Shown here: piece by piece, positions 6,638-9,070 of the stretch
How the letters are laid out: every line of letters begins with the position of its first letter
Position numbering within the stretch: position 1 is the stretch's first letter
Translations under genes and position numbers: made by a program
Source: Pseudomonadota bacterium
Lineage (GTDB): Bacteria > Pseudomonadota > Gammaproteobacteria > Burkholderiales > SG8-39
Reading direction: 5' to 3'
Assembly (NCBI GenBank): GCA_021825225.1
Contig: JAKAIH010000076.1
Location: 1 to 9,070, forward strand
Length of the DNA: 9,070 nucleotides
The notes under the pieces: generated by a model
What the model was told of the DNA's origin: nothing
What the model saw: the letters and a program-made list of their open reading frames with translations, nothing else
Database searches by the model: none

Positions 6638-7477
6638 TCACCAATCGTGCCATACCGGCTTGAGATCGGCTGCCAGGTTGGGCAGCATGCCCAGGTCAAT
6701 GCGCGATTCGCCCGGGCCGTGAAAATCCGAACCGCGCGAAGCGAGCAAGCCGAATTCCCTGGCCAGGATCGCATACTCCAGGAATTGCTCGGCGCTGTGA
6801 CTGCTGGTGACCACCTCGATACCGGCGCCGCCGCCATCCTTGAATTCGCCCAGGAATTTGCGCATCTCGGCGCGCGTTAGCTTGTAGCGCCCCGGATGCG
6901 CGAGCACCGCCACCCCGCCTCCAGCCTTGATATAAGCAAGGCCATCCTGCAGGGTGGCCCATTGGTGCGGCACATAGCCGGGTTTGCCGCTCACCAGATA
7001 ATGCTGGAATGCGCTCTTGACGTCGCTGACATAGCGCTTTTCCACGAGGAAGCGCGCGAAATGCGTGCGGCCTATGAGATTGGGATTGTCCACATAGGCG
7101 TAGGCGCCTTCCAGGCTGCCCGGTATGCCGACGCGGGCGAGGTCCTGCGCCATCTTCTTGGCGCGCTCGGTGCGGCCCTGGCGTATCGATTGCAGACCCT
7201 GCTGCAATTGCGCATTGGCGGGGTCGATATTCAGCCCCACGACGTGGATCGTGATCCCGCCCCAGCTGATGGATACTTCCACACCATCGACAAAACGCAG
7301 ACCGACTTCGGCCGCGCGCGCGCGCGCTTCGGCCAGACCGGAGATCTCATCGTGGTCGGTGAGCGCGAGGATGTCGACGCCATTGCCAGCCGCCCGCTCT
7401 ACCAGTATGGCCGGCGCAAGCAGGCCGTCTGAAGCGGTGGAGTGGCAGTGCAGGTCGTAATTCAGCAGTCGCGCCAT
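6638..7477 (-). CDS. PHP-domain phosphoesterase (RNase AM / 3',5'-nucleotide phosphatase family)
   Basis: The 279-residue product is a complete PHP-domain metal-dependent phosphoesterase. Metal-ligand motifs are HCHSTASDG with H10 and H12, LTDHDE with D41 and H42, E67 in DGVEVS, H78 in IHVVGL, H194 in LAHPGRY, and D251 and H253 in GSDFHGP. These match the YciV group. In E. coli that protein is RNase AM (Rnm), a 5'-3' exonuclease that trims rRNA 5' ends. A Chromobacterium violaceum relative hydrolyses AMP and 3',5'-bisphosphates such as pAp. Both activities use the same site, so I cannot tell from sequence which dominates. The ATG at 7477 is well placed before the first motif; there is no strong Shine-Dalgarno. 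The gene follows the hydrolase by 59 nt and precedes yciO by 54 nt, so it may belong to the same transcript. Confidence 0.93.
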   Translation of the reverse strand: MARLLNYDLHCHSTASDGLLAPAILVERAAGNGVDILALTDHDEISGLAEARARAAEVGLRFVDGVEVSISWGGITIHVVGLNIDPANAQLQQGLQSIRQGRTERAKKMAQDLARVGIPGSLEGAYAYVDNPNLIGRTHFARFLVEKRYVSDVKSAFQHYLVSGKPGYVPHQWATLQDGLAYIKAGGGVAVLAHPGRYKLTRAEMRKFLGEFKDGGGAGIEVVTSSHSAEQFLEYAILAREFGLLASRGSDFHGPGESRIDLGMLPNLAADLKPVWHDW

Positions 7478-7486
7478 GTTGTACTC

Positions 7487-7495
7487 ATTCTAACA
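7487..7495 (-). promoter_or_regulatory. Possible extended -10 promoter just before the PHP gene
   Basis: The minus strand reads TGT then TAGAAT (7495-7487), an extended -10 with five of six -10 bases. A start about seven bases on (near 7480) would leave only some three nucleotides before the ATG at 7477. The -35 position is GC-rich and unconvincing. The same 59-nt gap holds a short hairpin, ATGCC...GGCAT, at 7493-7508, and the octamer CCTGCGGC twice (plus strand, 7501-7508 and 7516-7523). No terminator T-run follows. Confidence 0.35.
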
Positions 7496-7536
7496 TGCCA
7501 CCTGCGGCATCCCGGCCTGCGGCTCGCGGTTCCCGT

Positions 7537-8409
7537 CTAGTGCGGACGCAGGAAAGTCTCTATCAGTGCCGCCAGCTGTTCCGGCTGGTCGTGATGCAGC
7601 ATATGTCCCGCTGCAGCTATGGTATGCGCACTCAAATCGCGGAAGCAGGCCTTGCGCGCCTCGTGATCACCGGCATTGATGCGCATGCGTTCCATGGTCG
7701 CGGATTCGGCGCCATCTATCCACAAAACGGGCGCAGTGACATTGCGCCAGCAGGCCATCGCCTCCTCCAGCTGATAGGCCACCGGATTGATCAGCTTGTG
7801 CGCCGGATCGCTTCTGAGTTCGACCCGTCCGGCCGCGTTTTGCCTGCCCCAGTGCTGCGCCAGAAACAGCGCGCGCGCCTCGGACAGCCGCGGATTGCTG
7901 CTGTGCATGCGCCCGGCCAATTCGGCGAAATCGGCATAGTCGCGAAATCCCGGCTTGCTCCCCAGCTGGGCCATCCACTTGGCGTAGCGCGCCGGCGCCT
8001 TGGACGGCTCGCTGCGGCTCATGCCAAAACCTTCCAGATTGACCAGGCGTGCCACGCGCTCCGGACGCACGCCCGCGTACATGCTGGCGATATTGCCGCC
8101 CATGCTGTGGCCGATCAGCGTCGCCGGAGCCTCCGGCTCGAAGTACTCGAGCAGCCGGTCCAGATCGCCCATGTAATCGGGAAACCAGTAGCAATCGGCC
8201 GGCCCCCAGGCGGACAGACCATAGCCGCGCCAGTCCGGCGCGATCACCTGCCACCCGCCCTGCAGCGCATCGACCAGAAACTGGAACGAGGCCGACACGT
8301 CCATCCAGCCGTGCAGCATGAACAGCTTCGGCTGGTCCGCCTCGCCCCAAACGCGGCAGTGATAGCGCAGGCCGCGAATGTCGAGAAAAATGGAAGTGTC
8401 GGCTTTCAT
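7537..8409 (-). CDS. Alpha/beta hydrolase of unknown substrate
   Basis: The 290-residue product is an alpha/beta-hydrolase-fold protein without a signal peptide, so probably cytoplasmic. The oxyanion-hole motif is HGWMD at 33-37, the strand leading to VIAPDWRGYGLS is at 55-65, the nucleophile elbow is GHSMGG at 100-105 (S102), and the catalytic His is H269 in AAGHMLHHDQP. The acid is less clear. At the usual place after strand 7 the sequence is LWIDGAESATM (229-239), so D232 or E235 might serve; E125 after strand 6 (NLEGFG) is another candidate. A lid of about 80 residues (133-215) separates the two halves. The closest resemblance I recognise is to the serine-hydrolase-like group (LHGWLD...GHSFGG), but that does not define a substrate. 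It is the first gene of the leftward run and lies opposite the carbonic anhydrase gene. No strong ribosome binding site is visible at the ATG. Confidence 0.88.
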   Translation of the reverse strand: MKADTSIFLDIRGLRYHCRVWGEADQPKLFMLHGWMDVSASFQFLVDALQGGWQVIAPDWRGYGLSAWGPADCYWFPDYMGDLDRLLEYFEPEAPATLIGHSMGGNIASMYAGVRPERVARLVNLEGFGMSRSEPSKAPARYAKWMAQLGSKPGFRDYADFAELAGRMHSSNPRLSEARALFLAQHWGRQNAAGRVELRSDPAHKLINPVAYQLEEAMACWRNVTAPVLWIDGAESATMERMRINAGDHEARKACFRDLSAHTIAAAGHMLHHDQPEQLAALIETFLRPH

Positions 8410-8420
8410 TTGCGGCCGCC

Positions 8421-8450
8421 ATGATAGCAGCTGACGGCTTCTGTTATGAT
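8421..8450. promoter_or_regulatory. Divergent promoter region between hydrolase and carbonic anhydrase genes
   Basis: The 68-nt gap at 8410-8477 must serve both genes. On the plus strand TGT-TATGAT (8442-8450) is an extended -10 with five of six bases. Its predicted start is near 8457, about 20 nt before the carbonic anhydrase ATG. On the minus strand TGC-TATCAT (8429-8421) is a similar element. Its start would lie near 8414, only about five bases before the hydrolase ATG. Neither has a clear -35 box. The plus-strand element is the more believable of the two. Confidence 0.5.
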
Positions 8451-8466
8451 TTCCGCGGCTTTTAAC

Positions 8467-8471
8467 GGGGA
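8467..8471 (+). promoter_or_regulatory. Shine-Dalgarno of the gamma carbonic anhydrase gene
   Basis: GGGGA ends six bases before the ATG at 8478, a well-placed ribosome binding site that supports this start codon. Confidence 0.7.
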
Positions 8472-8477
8472 ACGCAT

Positions 8478-9008
8478 ATGGCCGTCTATTCGCTCGGCGA
8501 GCGCCGGGTGCAAGTGCAGGGCAAGGACTGGTATATCGCCGACAGCGCCAGCATCGTCGGCTCGGTGCTGATCGAGGACAAAGCCAGCATCTGGTTCAAC
8601 GTCGTCATCCGCGGCGACAATGACCTGATCACGATCGGCGAGGGCAGCAATGTGCAAGACGGTTCGACGCTGCACACCGATGCCGGCATCAAGCTCACCC
8701 TGGGCCGCAACGTATCCATCGGCCACATGGTCATGCTGCACGGCTGCAGCATAGGCGACGGCAGTCTGATCGGCATCAACAGCGTCATCCTCAACCATGC
8801 GGTCATCGGCAAGCACAGCCTGATCGGCGCCGGTTCGCTCGTCCCCGAGGGCAAGACCATACCGGATGGCGTGCTCGCACTGGGCTCGCCGGCCAAGGTC
8901 GTGCGCGACCTGTCCCAGGCCGAGATAGCCAATCTGCAGAACATCGCCGACGGCTACGTGCGCCGGGCGAAAATCTTCAGGCAGGAATTGCAGCCGCAGC
9001 AACTCTGA
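8478..9008 (+). CDS. Gamma carbonic anhydrase family protein (YrdA-like hexapeptide protein)
   Basis: The 176-residue product is a left-handed beta-helix protein of the gamma carbonic anhydrase group, usually a homotrimer with metal sites at subunit interfaces. Hexapeptide-type repeats run from about residue 22 to 140 (ASIVGSVLIEDKASIWFNVVIRGD ... IGHMVMLHGCSIGDGSLIGINSVILN ... ALGSPAKVVRDLS), followed by a C-terminal helix. All three expected zinc ligands are present: H66 in GSTLHTD, H83 and H88 in IGHMVMLHGC. So are the structural residues R45, D47 and Q60 (RGDND, NVQDGS). It lacks the acidic loop of the archaeal Cam enzyme, as do YrdA and CaiE relatives, so carbonic anhydrase activity is not assured. 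It is the only rightward gene here. The 62 nt after its stop show no terminator or further gene start that I can support. Confidence 0.93.
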   Translation: MAVYSLGERRVQVQGKDWYIADSASIVGSVLIEDKASIWFNVVIRGDNDLITIGEGSNVQDGSTLHTDAGIKLTLGRNVSIGHMVMLHGCSIGDGSLIGINSVILNHAVIGKHSLIGAGSLVPEGKTIPDGVLALGSPAKVVRDLSQAEIANLQNIADGYVRRAKIFRQELQPQQL

Positions 9009-9070
9009 AACGGTTCGGGGCTGCCCTTCTACACGATCGCCGATTGCGTGCGGACGGGCCGTTCATCCGC

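Noticed and set aside
7493..7523. Short hairpin and repeated CCTGCGGC after the hydrolase gene as a terminator
   Set aside because: The stem is only 5 bp and no T-run follows on the minus strand, so a terminator call is not supported.
8406..9002. A 198-codon minus-strand frame opposite the carbonic anhydrase gene
   Set aside because: The plus strand encodes a complete gamma carbonic anhydrase with all metal ligands and a good ribosome binding site; the minus frame is its shadow.
9009..9070. Terminator or next gene after the carbonic anhydrase gene
   Set aside because: I see only weak complementarity (about 4-5 bp), no T-run, and no start codon with a ribosome binding site in these 62 bases.
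1..9070. Mobile element, phage, CRISPR, toxin-antitoxin or defence system
   Set aside because: All coding space is filled by recognisable housekeeping or conserved genes in a collinear order. There are no transposase or integrase genes, spaced repeats, tRNA genes or attachment-site-like duplications.

Overview
This window is housekeeping chromosome from a GC-rich proteobacterium, most likely a betaproteobacterium (Nitrosomonadales-like). That placement rests on three things read from the sequence. The TrpRS is the long, roughly 400-residue form. ScpA has a conserved N-terminal extension leading into the IPPDALEVF segment. The gene order (hydrolase, PHP, yciO, site-2 protease, trpS, scpA, scpB, rluB, rimP, nusA) is one I recall from that class. 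Nothing points to a mobile element, phage, CRISPR array or horizontally acquired island.

Layout. Ten genes lie on the minus strand and are read from right to left. An alpha/beta hydrolase (7537-8409) is followed by a PHP-domain phosphoesterase of the RNase AM/YciV type (6638-7477) and a YciO-type TsaC/Sua5-fold protein (5948-6583). Next come an M50 site-2 protease (5255-5917), trpS (4040-5242), scpA (3177-4043), scpB (2588-3193) and rluB (1741-2664). Spacing tightens along this run. The protease stop codon overlaps the probable trpS ribosome binding site, trpS and scpA share a GTGA stop/start, scpA and scpB overlap by 17 nt, and scpB and rluB by 77 nt. A likely intrinsic terminator (about 1602-1637) ends this unit. 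Inside it lies the -35 box of the next promoter, which drives rimP (1085-1531) and nusA (1067 leftward, cut by the window edge). At the right end a gamma-class carbonic anhydrase-like gene (8478-9008) is read rightward from a short intergenic region shared with the hydrolase.

How the genes fit together. rimP-nusA is the start of the widespread rimP-nusA-infB transcription/translation operon; infB would lie beyond the left edge. The rimP leader carries a second hairpin plus U-tract just before the start codon, which looks like an attenuator. ScpA and ScpB are the kleisin and winged-helix partners of SMC condensin; no smc gene is visible here. RluB, TrpRS, the YciO-type protein and the RNase AM-like enzyme all act on RNA, so most of the window concerns RNA maturation and translation. 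The M50 protease and the hydrolase are of unknown substrate.

I found no undescribed biological system. The points most worth a second look are the terminator/promoter overlap and attenuator-like leader before rimP, a four-cysteine Fe-S-type motif in TrpRS, and the 77-nt scpB/rluB overlap with a TTG start.
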